From: Ophiura sarsii
Taxonomy: Eukaryota > Echinodermata > Ophiuroidea > Amphilepidida > Ophiuridae
DNA: 64,000 bases
Assembly (NCBI GenBank): GCA_035610835.1
Contig: CM069459.1
Coordinates: forward strand, 58,187,817 to 58,251,816
Direction: 5' to 3'
Shown: positions 50,815-63,500 of the stretch, piece after piece
Position numbering within the stretch: position 1 is the first letter of the stretch
Layout of the letters: each line of letters starts with the position of its first letter
Made by a program: the position numbers and the translations under genes
Notes under the pieces: generated by a model
What the model saw: only the letters and a program-made list of their open reading frames with translations
The model's database searches: none
What the model was told of the DNA's origin: nothing

Positions 50815-53800
50815 ATTACTCAGGAAAAGTCAAAAATCAACACAGATGTGTTTTTACATCACTTTCAAAAAAATTCAAAAAATCCAATTGTTGCTCGTAT
50901 CGGCGCATAGAGCAGCTAGCAAGGTAGCATTACTCAGGAAAAGTCAAAAATCAACACAGATGTGTTTTTACATCACTTTTAAATTTTTTCAAAAAAATCA
51001 AATCGTTGCTCGTATCTGCGCATAGAGCAGCTAGCAAGATAGCATTACTCAGGAAAAGTCAAAAATCAACACAGATGTGTTTTTACATCACTTTTAAATT
51101 TTTTCAAAAAAATCAAATCGTTGCTCGTATCTGCGCATAGAGCAGCTAGCAAGATAGCATTACTCAGGAAAAGTCAAAAATCAACACAGATGTGTTTTTA
51201 CATCACTTTTAAATTTTTTCAAAAAAATCCAATTGTTGCTCGTATCGGCGCATAGAGCAGCCAGCAAGGTAGCATTACTCAGGAAAAGTCAAAAATCAAC
51301 ACAGATGTGTTTTTACATCACTTTTAAATTTTTTCAAAAAAATCAAATCGTTGCTCGTATGGGCGCATAGAGCAGCTAGCAAGGTAGCATTACTCAGGAA
51401 AAGTCAAAAATCAACACAGATGTGTTTTTACATCACTTTTAAAAAATTTCAAACAAATCAAATCGTTGCTCGTATCTGCGCATAGAGCAGCTAGCAAGAT
51501 AGCATTACTCAGGAAAAGTCAAAAATCAACACAGATGTGTTTTTACATCACTTTCAAATTTTTTCAAAAAAATCCAATTGTTGCTCGTATGGGCGCATAG
51601 AGCAGCTAGCAAGGTAGCATTACTCAGGAAAAGTCAAAAATCAACACAGATGTGTTTTTACATCACTTTTAAAAAATTTCAAACAAATCAAATCGTTGCT
51701 CGTATCTGCGCATAGAGCAGCTAGCAAGATAGCATTACTCAGGAAAAGTCAAAAATCAACACAGATGTGTTTTTACATCACTTTTAAATTTTTTCAAAAA
51801 AATCAAATCGTTGCTCGTATCTGCGCATAGAGCAGCTAGCAAGATAGCATTACTCAGGAAAAGTCAAAAATCAACACAGATGTGTTTTTACATCACTTTT
51901 AAATTTTTTCAAAAAAATCAAATCGTTGCTCGTATCTGCGCATAGAGCAGCTAGCAAGATAGCATTACTCAGGAAAAGTCAAAAATCAACACAGATGTGT
52001 TTTTACATCACTTTTAAATTTTTTCAAAAAAATCCAATTGTTGCTCGTATCGGCGCATAGAGCAGCCAGCAAGGTAGCATTACTCAGGAAAAGTCAAAAA
52101 TCAACACAGATGTGTTTTTAAATCACTTTCAAATTTTTTCAAAAAAATCCAATTGTTGCTCGTATGGGCGCATAGAGCAGCTAGCAAGGTAGCATTACTC
52201 AGGAAAAGTCAAAAATCAACACATATGTGTTTTTACATCACTTTTAAAAAATTTCAAACAAATCAAATCGTTGCTCGTATCTGCGCATAGAGCAGCTAGC
52301 AAGGTAGCATTACTCAGGAAAAGTCAAAAATCAACACAGATGTGTTTTTACATCACTTTTAAAAAATTTCAAACAAATCAAATCGTTGCTCGTATCTGCG
52401 CATAGAGCAGCTAGCAAGATAGCATTACTCAGGAAAAGTCAAAAATCAACACAGATGTGTTTTTACATCACTTTCAAAAAAATTCAAAAAATCCAATTGT
52501 TGCTCGTATCGGCGCATAGAGCAGCTAGCAAGGTAGCATTACTCAGGAAAAGTCAAAAATCAACACAGATGTGTTTTTACATCACTTTTGAATTTTTTCA
52601 AAAAAATCAAATCGTTGCTCGTATCTGCGCATAGAGCAGCTAGCAAGATAGCATTACTCAGGAAAAGTCAAAAATCAACACAGATGTGTTTTTACATCAC
52701 TTTTAAATTTTTTCAAAAAAATCAAATCGTTGCTCGTATCTGCGCATAGAGCAGCTAGCAAGATAGCATTACTCAGGAAAAGTCAAAAATCAACACAGAT
52801 GTGTTTTTACATCACTTTTAAATTTTTTCAAAAAAATCCAATTGTTGCTCGTATCGGCGCATAGAGCAGCCAGCAAGGTAGCATTACTCAGGAAAAGTCA
52901 AAAATCAACACAGATGTGTTTTTACATCACTTTTAAATTTTTTCAAAAAAATCAAATCGTTGCTCGTATGGGCGCATAGAGCAGCTAGCAAGGTAGCATT
53001 ACTCAGGAAAAGTCAAAAATCAACACAGATGTGTTTTTACATCACTTTTAAAAAATTTCAAACAAATCAAATCGTTGCTCGTATCTGCGCATAGAGCAGC
53101 TAGCAAGATAGCATTACTCAGGAAAAGTCAAAAATCAACACAGATGTGTTTTTACATCACTTTCAAATTTTTTCAAAAAAATCCAATTGTTGCTCGTATG
53201 GGCGCATAGAGCAGCTAGCAAGGTAGCATTACTCAGGAAAAGTCAAAAATCAACACAGATGTGTTTTTACATCACTTTTAAAAAATTTCAAACAAATCAA
53301 ATCGTTGCTCGTATCTGCGCATAGAGCAGCTAGCAAGATAGCATTACTCAGGAAAAGTCAAAAATCAACACAGATGTGTTTTTACATCACTTTTAAATTT
53401 TTTCAAAAAAATCAAATCGTTGCTCGTATCTGCGCATAGAGCAGCTAGCAAGATAGCATTACTCAGGAAAAGTCAAAAATCAACACAGATGTGTTTTTAC
53501 ATCACTTTTAAATTTTTTCAAAAAAATCAAATCGTTGCTCGTATCTGCGCATAGAGCAGCTAGCAAGATAGCATTACTCAGGAAAAGTCAAAAATCAACA
53601 CAGATGTGTTTTTACATCACTTTTAAATTTTTTCAAAAAAATCCAATTGTTGCTCGTATCGGCGCATAGAGCAGCCAGCAAGGTAGCATTACTCAGGAAA
53701 AGTCAAAAATCAACACAGATGTGTTTTTAAATCACTTTCAAATTTTTTCAAAAAAATCCAATTGTTGCTCGTATGGGCGCATAGAGCAGCTAGCAAGGTA

Positions 53801-54032
53801 GCATTACTCAGGAAAAGTCAAAAATCAACACATATGTGTTTTTACATCACTTTTAAAAAATTTCAAACAAATCAAATCGTTGCTCGTATCTGCGCATAGA
53901 GCAGCTAGCAAGGTAGCATTACTCAGGAAAAGTCAAAAATCAACACAGATGTGTTTTTACATCACTTTTAAAAAATTTCAAACAAATCAAATCGTTGCTC
54001 GTATCTGCGCATAGAGCAGCTAGCAAGATAGC
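50815..54032 (-). repeat. 1609-bp tandem duplication (50815-52423 and 52424-54032)
   Basis: About 14 monomers are repeated once. The marker TTTTTAAATCAC (instead of TTTTTACATCAC) lies at 52120 and 53729, exactly 1609 bp apart, and AACACATATGTG units follow each. The only difference noticed is TTTTGAATTTT at 52590 in the second copy. Copy limits are estimates from where matching stops, good to about one monomer. Confidence 0.83.
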
Positions 54033-57000
54033 ATTACTCAGGAAAAGTCAAAAATCAACACAGATGTGTTTTTACATCACTTTCAAATTTTTTCAAAAAA
54101 ATCCAATTGTTGCTCGTATGGGCGCATAGAGCAGCTAGCAAGGTAGCATTACTCAGGAAAAGTCAAAAATCAACACAGATATGTTTTTACATCACTTTTA
54201 AAAAATTTCAAACAAATCAAATCGTTGCTCGTATCTGCGCATAGAGCAGCTTAGCAAGATAGCATTACTCAGGAAAAGTCAAAAATCAACACAGATGTGT
54301 TTTTACATCACTTTCAAATTTTTTCAAAAAAATCCAATTGTTGCTCGTATGGGCGCATAGAGCAGCTAGCAAGGTAGCATTACTCAGGAAAAGTCAAAAA
54401 TCAACACAGATGTGTTTTTACATCACTTTCAAAAAAATTCAAAAAATCCAATTGTTGCTCGTATCGGCGCATAGAGCAGCTAGCAAGGTAGCATTACTCA
54501 GGAAAAGTCAAAAATCAACACAGATGTGTTTTTACATCACTTTTAAATTTTTTCAAAAAAATCAAATCGTTGCTCGTATGGGCGCATAGAGCAGCTAGCA
54601 AGGTAGCATTACTCAGGAAAAGTCAAAAATCAACACAGATGTGTTTTTACATCACTTTTAAAAAATTTCAAACAAATCAAATCGTTGCTCGTATCTGCGC
54701 ATAGAGCTGCTAGCAAGATAGCATTACTCAGGAAAAGTCAAAAATCAACACAGATGTGTTTTTACATCACTTTCAAATTTTTTCAAAACAATCCAATTGT
54801 TGCTCGTATGGGCGCATAGAGCAGCTAGCAAGGTAGCATTACTCAGGAAAAGTCAAAAATCAACACAGATGTGTTTTTACATCACTTTCAAAAAAATTCA
54901 AAAAATCCAATTGTTGCTCGTATCGGCGCATAGAGCAGCTAGCAAGGTAGCATTACTCAGGAAAAGTCAAAAATCAACACAGATGTGTTTTTACATCACT
55001 TTTAAAAAATTTCAAACAAATCAAATCGTTGCTCGTATCTGCGCATAGAGCAGCTAGCAAGATAGCATTACTCAGGAAAAGTCAAAAATCAACACAGATG
55101 TGTTTTTACATCACTTTCAAATTTTTTCAAAAAAATCCAATTGTTGCTCGTATGGGCGCATAGAGCAGCTAGCAAGGTAGCATTACTCAGGAAAAGTCAA
55201 AAATCAACACAGATGTGTTTTTACATCACTTTTAAATTTTTTCAAAAAAATCAAATCGTTGCTCGTATCTGCGCATAGAGCAGCTAGCAAGATAGCATTA
55301 CTCAGGAAAAGTCAAAAATCAACACAGATGTGTTTTTACATCACTTTTAAATTTTTTCAAAAAAATCAAATCGTTGCTCGTATCTGCGCATAGAGCAGCT
55401 AGCAAGATAGCATTACTCAGGAAAAGTCAAAAATCAACACAGATGTGTTTTTACATCACTTTTAAATTTTTTCAAAAAAATCCAATTGTTGCTCGTATGG
55501 GCGCATAGAGCAGCTAGCAAGGTAGCATTACTCAGGAAAAGTCAAAAATCAACACAGATGTGTTTTTACATCACTTTTAAATTTTTTCAAAAAAATCAAA
55601 TCGTTGCTCGTATCTGCGCATAGAGCAGCTAGCAAGATAGCATTACTCAGGAAAAGTCAAAAATCAACACAGATGTGTTTTTACATCACTTTTAAATTTT
55701 TTCAAAAAAATCCAATTGTTGCTCGTATCGGCGCATAGAGCAGCCAGCAAGGTAGCATTACTCAGGAAAAGTCAAAAATCAACACAGATGTGTTTTTACA
55801 TCACTTTTAAATTTTTTCAAAAAAATCAAATCGTTGCTCGTATGGGCGCATAGAGCAGCTAGCAAGGTAGCATTACTCAGGAAAAGTCAAAAATCAACAC
55901 AGATGTGTTTTTACATCACTTTTAAAAAATTTCAAACAAATCAAATCGTTGCTCGTATCTGCGCATAGAGCAGCTAGCAAGATAGCATTACTCAGGAAAA
56001 GTCAAAAATCAACACAGATGTGTTTTTACATCACTTTCAAATTTTTTCAAAAAAATCCAATTGTTGCTCGTATGGGCGCATAGAGCAGCTAGCAAGGTAG
56101 CATTACTCAGGAAAAGTCAAAAATCAACACAGATGTGTTTTTACATCACTTTTAAAAAATTTCAAACAAATCAAATCGTTGCTCGTATCTGCGCATAGAG
56201 CAGCTAGCAAGATAGCATTACTCAGGAAAAGTCAAAAATCAACACAGATGTGTTTTTACATCACTTTTAAATTTTTTCAAAAAAATCAAATCGTTGCTCG
56301 TATCTGCGCATAGAGCAGCTAGCAAGATAGCATTACTCAGGAAAAGTCAAAAATCAACACAGATGTGTTTTTACATCACTTTTAAATTTTTTCAAAAAAA
56401 TCAAATCGTTGCTCGTATCTGCGCATAGAGCAGCTAGCAAGATAGCATTACTCAGGAAAAGTCAAAAATCAACACAGATGTGTTTTTACATCACTTTTAA
56501 ATTTTTTCAAAAAAATCCAATTGTTGCTCGTATCGGCGCATAGAGCAGCCAGCAAGGTAGCATTACTCAGGAAAAGTCAAAAATCAACACAGATGTGTTT
56601 TTAAATCACTTTCAAATTTTTTCAAAAAAATCCAATTGTTGCTCGTATGGGCGCATAGAGCAGCTAGCAAGGTAGCATTACTCAGGAAAAGTCAAAAATC
56701 AACACATATGTGTTTTTACATCACTTTTAAAAAATTTCAAACAAATCAAATCGTTGCTCGTATCTGCGCATAGAGCAGCTAGCAAGGTAGCATTACTCAG
56801 GAAAAGTCAAAAATCAACACAGATGTGTTTTTACATCACTTTTAAAAAATTTCAAACAAATCAAATCGTTGCTCGTATCTGCGCATAGAGCAGCTAGCAA
56901 GATAGCATTACTCAGGAAAAGTCAAAAATCAACACAGATGTGTTTTTACATCACTTTCAAATTTTTTCAAAAAAATCCAATTGTTGCTCGTATGGGCGCA

Positions 57001-58402
57001 TAGAGCAGCTAGCAAGGTAGCATTACTCAGGAAAAGTCAAAAATCAACACAGATATGTTTTTACATCACTTTTAAAAAATTTCAAACAAATCAAATCGTT
57101 GCTCGTATCTGCGCATAGAGCAGCTTAGCAAGATAGCATTACTCAGGAAAAGTCAAAAATCAACACAGATGTGTTTTTACATCACTTTCAAATTTTTTCA
57201 AAAAAATCCAATTGTTGCTCGTATGGGCGCATAGAGCAGCTAGCAAGGTAGCATTACTCAGGAAAAGTCAAAAATCAACACAGATGTGTTTTTACATCAC
57301 TTTCAAAAAAATTCAAAAAATCCAATTGTTGCTCGTATCGGCGCATAGAGCAGCTAGCAAGGTAGCATTACTCAGGAAAAGTCAAAAATCAACACAGATG
57401 TGTTTTTACATCACTTTTAAATTTTTTCAAAAAAATCAAATCGTTGCTCGTATGGGCGCATAGAGCAGCTAGCAAGGTAGCATTACTCAGGAAAAGTCAA
57501 AAATCAACACAGATGTGTTTTTACATCACTTTTAAAAAATTTCAAACAAATCAAATCGTTGCTCGTATCTGCGCATAGAGCTGCTAGCAAGATAGCATTA
57601 CTCAGGAAAAGTCAAAAATCAACACAGATGTGTTTTTACATCACTTTCAAATTTTTTCAAAACAATCCAATTGTTGCTCGTATGGGCGCATAGAGCAGCT
57701 AGCAAGGTAGCATTACTCAGGAAAAGTCAAAAATCAACACAGATGTGTTTTTACATCACTTTCAAAAAAATTCAAAAAATCCAATTGTTGCTCGTATCGG
57801 CGCATAGAGCAGCTAGCAAGGTAGCATTACTCAGGAAAAGTCAAAAATCAACACAGATGTGTTTTTACATCACTTTTAAAAAATTTCAAACAAATCAAAT
57901 CGTTGCTCGTATCTGCGCATAGAGCAGCTAGCAAGATAGCATTACTCAGGAAAAGTCAAAAATCAACACAGATGTGTTTTTACATCACTTTCAAATTTTT
58001 TCAAAAAAATCCAATTGTTGCTCGTATGGGCGCATAGAGCAGCTAGCAAGGTAGCATTACTCAGGAAAAGTCAAAAATCAACACAGATGTGTTTTTACAT
58101 CACTTTTAAATTTTTTCAAAAAAATCAAATCGTTGCTCGTATCTGCGCATAGAGCAGCTAGCAAGATAGCATTACTCAGGAAAAGTCAAAAATCAACACA
58201 GATGTGTTTTTACATCACTTTTAAATTTTTTCAAAAAAATCAAATCGTTGCTCGTATCTGCGCATAGAGCAGCTAGCAAGATAGCATTACTCAGGAAAAG
58301 TCAAAAATCAACACAGATGTGTTTTTACATCACTTTTAAATTTTTTCAAAAAAATCCAATTGTTGCTCGTATGGGCGCATAGAGCAGCTAGCAAGGTAGC
58401 AT
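52655..58402 (-). repeat. 2874-bp tandem duplication (52655-55528 and 55529-58402)
   Basis: About 25 monomers are repeated once, partly overlapping the 1609-bp duplication. Private markers at exactly 2874 bp spacing include TTTTTAAATCAC (53729, 56603), the one-base insertion CAGCTTAGCAAG (54249, 57123), GAGCTGCTAGC (54705, 57579 regions) and TTTCAAAACAATCC (54785, 57659 regions). I noticed no differences between the copies, so the event is recent or the consensus has been smoothed. Confidence 0.88.
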
Positions 58403-59448
58403 TACTCAGGAAAAGTCAAAAATCAACACAGATGTGTTTTTACATCACTTTCAAATTTTTTATCGAAATCTAATTTTTGCTCGTATCGGGCGCATAGAGC
58501 AGCTAGCAAGGTAGCATTACTCAGGAAAAGTCGGAAATCAACACGGATGTGTTTTTACATCACTTTCAAATTTTTTCAAAAAAATCCAATTGTTGCTCGT
58601 ATGGGCGCATAGAGCAGCTAGCAAGGTAGCATTACTCAGGAAAAGTCAAAAATCAACACAGATGTGTTTTTACATCACTTTCAAAAAAATTCAAAAAATC
58701 CAATTGTTGCTCGTATCGGCGCATAGAGCAGCTAGCAAGGTAGCATTACTCAGGAAAAGTCAAAAATCAACACAGATGTGTTTTTACATCACTTTTAAAT
58801 TTTTTCAAAAAAATCAAATCGTTGCTCGTATCTGCGCATAGAGCAGCTAGCAAGATAGCATTACTCAGGAAAAGTCAAAAATCAACACAGATGTGTTTTT
58901 ACATCACTTTTAAATTTTTTCAAAAAAATCAAATCGTTGCTCGTATCTGCGCATAGAGCAGCTAGCAAGATAGCATTACTCAGGAAAAGTCAAAAATCAA
59001 CACAGATGTGTTTTTACATCACTTTTAAATTTTTTCAAAAAAATCCAATTGTTGCTCGTATGGGCGCATAGAGCAGCTAGCAAGGTAGCATTACTCAGGA
59101 AAAGTCAAAAATCAACACAGATGTGTTTTTACATCACTTTCAAATTTTTTATCGAAATCTAATTTTTGCTCGTATCGGGCGCATAGAGCAGCTAGCAAGG
59201 TAGCATTACTCAGGAAAAGTCAAAAATCAACACAGATGTGTTTTTACATCACTTTCAAAAAAATTCAAAAAATCCAATTGTTGCTCGTATCGGCGCATAG
59301 AGCAGCTAGCAAGGTAGCATTACTCAGGAAAAGTCAAAAATCAACACAGATGTGTTTTTACATCACTTTCAAATTTTTTATCGAAATCTAATTTTTGCTC
59401 GTATCGGGCGCATAGAGCAGCTAGCAAGGTAGCATTACTCAGGAAAAG
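58403..59448 (-). repeat. Array B segment repeating the 47-49 kb pattern
   Basis: Nine monomers, including GTATGGGCGC units and TTTTTTATCGAAATC hybrid units, match the region from about 46.95 kb at an offset of 11429 bp. For example, 47161 aligns with 58590, including the upstream GTCGGAAATC/ACACGGATG unit. The second copy has fewer pentamer blocks before reaching the A-type block. Confidence 0.82.
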
Positions 59449-60584
59449 TCGGAAATCTACACGGATGTGTTTTTACATCACTTTTAAATTTTTCATCGAA
59501 ATCTAATTTTTGCTCGTATCGGGCGCATAGAGCAGCTAGCAAGGTAGCATTACTCAGGAAAAGTCGGAAATCTACACGGATGTGTTTTTACATCACTTTT
59601 AAATTTTTCATCGAAATCTAATTTTTGCTCGTATCGGGCGCATAGAGCAGCTAGCAAGGTAGCATTACTCAGGAAAAGTCGGAAATCAACACGGATGTGT
59701 TTTTACATCACTTTTAAATTTTTTCAAAAAAATCGAATTGTGCTTTTACATCACTTTGAAATTTTTCATAGAAATCCAATTTTTGATCGTATCGGGCGCA
59801 TAGAGCAGCTAGCAAGGTAGCATTACTCAGCAAAAGTCGGAAATCAACACAGATGTGTTTTTACATCACTTTTAAATTTTTCATAAAAATCGAATTGTGT
59901 TTTTACATCACTTTTAAATTTTTCATCGAAATCTAATTTTTGCTCGTATCGGGCGCATAGAGCAGCTAGCAAGGTAGCATTACTCAGGAAAATTCGGAAA
60001 TCAACACGGATGTGTTTTTACATCACTTTTAAATTTTTCATAAAAATCGAATTGTGTTTTTACATCACTTTGAAATTTTTCATCGAAATCTAATTTTTGC
60101 TCGTATCGGGCGCATAGAGCAGCTAGCAAGGTAGCATAACTCAGGAAAAGTCGGAAATCAACACGGATGTGTTTTTACATCACTTTTAAATTTTTCATAA
60201 AAATCGAATTGTGTTTTTACATCACTTTGAAATTTTTCATCGAAATCTAATTTTTGCTCGTATCGGGCGCATAGAGCAGCTAGCAAGGTAGCATAACTCA
60301 GGAAAAGTCGGAAATCAACACGGATGTGTTTTTACATCACTCTTAAATTTTTCATAAAAATCGAATTGTGTTTTTACATCACTTTGAAATTTTTCATCGA
60401 AATCTAATTTTTGCTCGTATCGGGCGCATAGAGCAGCTAGCAAGGTAGCATTACTTAGGAAAAGTCGGAAATCAACACAGATGTGTTTTTACATCACTTT
60501 TAAATTTTTCATAAAAATCGAATTGTGCTTTTACATCACTTTGAAATTTTTCATAGAAATCCAATTTTTGATCGTATCGGGCGC
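59449..60584 (-). repeat. Family A block embedded in array B (block 2)
   Basis: This longer version of the 49051-49644 block is again co-directional with B. It opens with two S-type units that share GGAAATCTACACGG (59450 and 59565 regions), a change not noticed elsewhere, then a standard S-like core, an A/B hybrid with TTTTTTCAAAAAAATCG, and a series of 157-bp M-type units. ATTGTGC at 49113 region aligns with 59739 region (offset 10626). One unit has AAAATTCGG for AAAAGTCGG near 59990. Confidence 0.86.
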
Positions 60585-63500
60585 ATAGAGCAGCTAGCAA
60601 GGTAGCATTACTCAGGAAAAGTCAAAAATCAACACAGATGTGTTTTTACATCACTTTCAAATTTTTTCAAAAAAATCAAATCGTTGCTCGTATCTGCGCA
60701 TAGAGCAGCTAGCAAGATAGCATTATTCAGGAAAAGTCAAAAATCAACACAGATATGTTTTTACATCACTTTCAAATTTTTTCAAAAAAATCCAATTGTT
60801 GCTCGTATCGGCGCATAGAGCAGCTAGCAAGGTAGCATTACTCAGGAAAAGTCAAAAATCAACACATATGTGTTTTTACATCACTTTTAAAAAATTTCAA
60901 ACAAATCAAATCGTTGCTCGTATCTGCGCATAGAGCAGCTAGCAAGGTAGCATTACTCAGGAAAAGTCAAAAATCAACACAGATGTGTTTTTACATCACT
61001 TTTAAAAAATTTCAAACAAATCAAATCGTTGCTCGTATCTGCGCATAGAGCAGCTAGCAAGATAGCATTACTCAGGAAAAGTCAAAAATCAACACAGATG
61101 TGTTTTTACATCACTTTCAAATTTTTTCAAAAAAATCCAATTGTTGCTCGTATGGGCGCATAGAGCAGCTAGCAAGGTAGCATTACTCAGGAAAAGTCAA
61201 AAATCAACACAGATATGTTTTTACATCACTTTCAAATTTTTTCAAAAAAATCCAATTGTTGCTCTTATCGGCGCATAGAGCAGCTAGCAAGGTAGCATTA
61301 CTCAGGAAAAGTCAAAAATCAACACAGATGTGTTTTTACATCACTTTTAAAAAATTTCAAACAAATCAAATCGTTGCTCGTATCTGCGCATAGAGCAGCT
61401 AGCAAGATAGCATTACTCAGGAAAAGTCAAAAATCAACACAGATATGTTTTTACATCACTTTCAAATTTTTTCAAAAAAATCCAATTGTTGCTCTTATCG
61501 GCGCATAGAGCAGCTAGCAAGGTAGCATTACTCAGGAAAAGTCAAAAATCAACACAGATGTGTTTTTACATCACTTTCAAATTTTTTCAAAAAAATCCAA
61601 TTGTTGCTCGTATGGGCGCATAGAGCAGCTAGCAAGGTAGCATTACTCAGGAAAAGTCAAAAATCAACACAGATGTGTTTTTACATCACTTTTAAAAAAT
61701 TTCAAACAAATCAAATCGTTGCTCGTATCTGCGCATAGAGCAGCTAGCAAGATAGCATTACTCAGGAAAAGTCAAAAATCAACACAGATGTGTTTTTACA
61801 TCACTTTCAAATTTTTTCAAAAAAATCCAATTGTTGCTCGTATGGGCGCATAGAGCAGCTAGCAAGGTAGCATTACTCAGGAAAAGTCAAAAATCAACAC
61901 AGATGTGTTTTTACATCACTTTCAAAAAAATTCAAAAAATCCAATTGTTGCTCGTATCGGCGCATAGAGCAGCTAGCAAGGTAGCATTACTCAGGAAAAG
62001 TCAAAAATCAACACAGATGTGTTTTTACATCACTTTTAAATTTTTTCAAAAAAATCAAATCGTTGCTCGTATCTGCGCATAGAGCAGCTAGCAAGATAGC
62101 ATTACTCAGGAAAAGTCAAAAATCAACACAGATGTGTTTTTACATCACTTTTAAATTTTTTCAAAAAAATCAAATCGTTGCTCGTATCTGCGCATAGAGC
62201 AGCTAGCAAGATAGCATTACTCAGGAAAAGTCAAAAATCAACACAGATGTGTTTTTACATCACTTTTAAATTTTTTCAAAAAAATCCAATTGTTGCTCGT
62301 ATCGGCGCATAGAGCAGCCAGCAAGGTAGCATTACTCAGGAAAAGTCAAAAATCAACACAGATGTGTTTTTACATCACTTTTAAATTTTTTCAAAAAAAT
62401 CAAATCGTTGCTCGTATGGGCGCATAGAGCAGCTAGCAAGGTAGCATTACTCAGGAAAAGTCAAAAATCAACACAGATGTGTTTTTACATCACTTTTAAA
62501 AAATTTCAAACAAATCAAATCGTTGCTCGTATCTGCGCATAGAGCAGCTAGCAAGATAGCATTACTCAGGAAAAGTCAAAAATCAACACAGATGTGTTTT
62601 TACATCACTTTCAAATTTTTTCAAAAAAATCCAATTGTTGCTCGTATGGGCGCATAGAGCAGCTAGCAAGGTAGCATTACTCAGGAAAAGTCAAAAATCA
62701 ACACAGATGTGTTTTTACATCACTTTTAAAAAATTTCAAACAAATCAAATCGTTGCTCGTATCTGCGCATAGAGCAGCTAGCAAGATAGCATTACTCAGG
62801 AAAAGTCAAAAATCAACACAGATGTGTTTTTACATCACTTTTAAATTTTTTCAAAAAAATCAAATCGTTGCTCGTATCTGCGCATAGAGCAGCTAGCAAG
62901 ATAGCATTACTCAGGAAAAGTCAAAAATCAACACAGATGTGTTTTTACATCACTTTTAAATTTTTTCAAAAAAATCAAATCGTTGCTCGTATCTGCGCAT
63001 AGAGCAGCTAGCAAGATAGCATTACTCAGGAAAAGTCAAAAATCAACACAGATGTGTTTTTACATCACTTTTAAATTTTTTCAAAAAAATCCAATTGTTG
63101 CTCGTATCGGCGCATAGAGCAGCCAGCAAGGTAGCATTACTCAGGAAAAGTCAAAAATCAACACAGATGTGTTTTTAAATCACTTTCAAATTTTTTCAAA
63201 AAAATCCAATTGTTGCTCGTATGGGCGCATAGAGCAGCTAGCAAGGTAGCATTACTCAGGAAAAGTCAAAAATCAACACATATGTGTTTTTACATCACTT
63301 TTAAAAAATTTCAAACAAATCAAATCGTTGCTCGTATCTGCGCATAGAGCAGCTAGCAAGGTAGCATTACTCAGGAAAAGTCAAAAATCAACACAGATGT
63401 GTTTTTACATCACTTTTAAAAAATTTCAAACAAATCAAATCGTTGCTCGTATCTGCGCATAGAGCAGCTAGCAAGATAGCATTACTCAGGAAAAGTCAAA

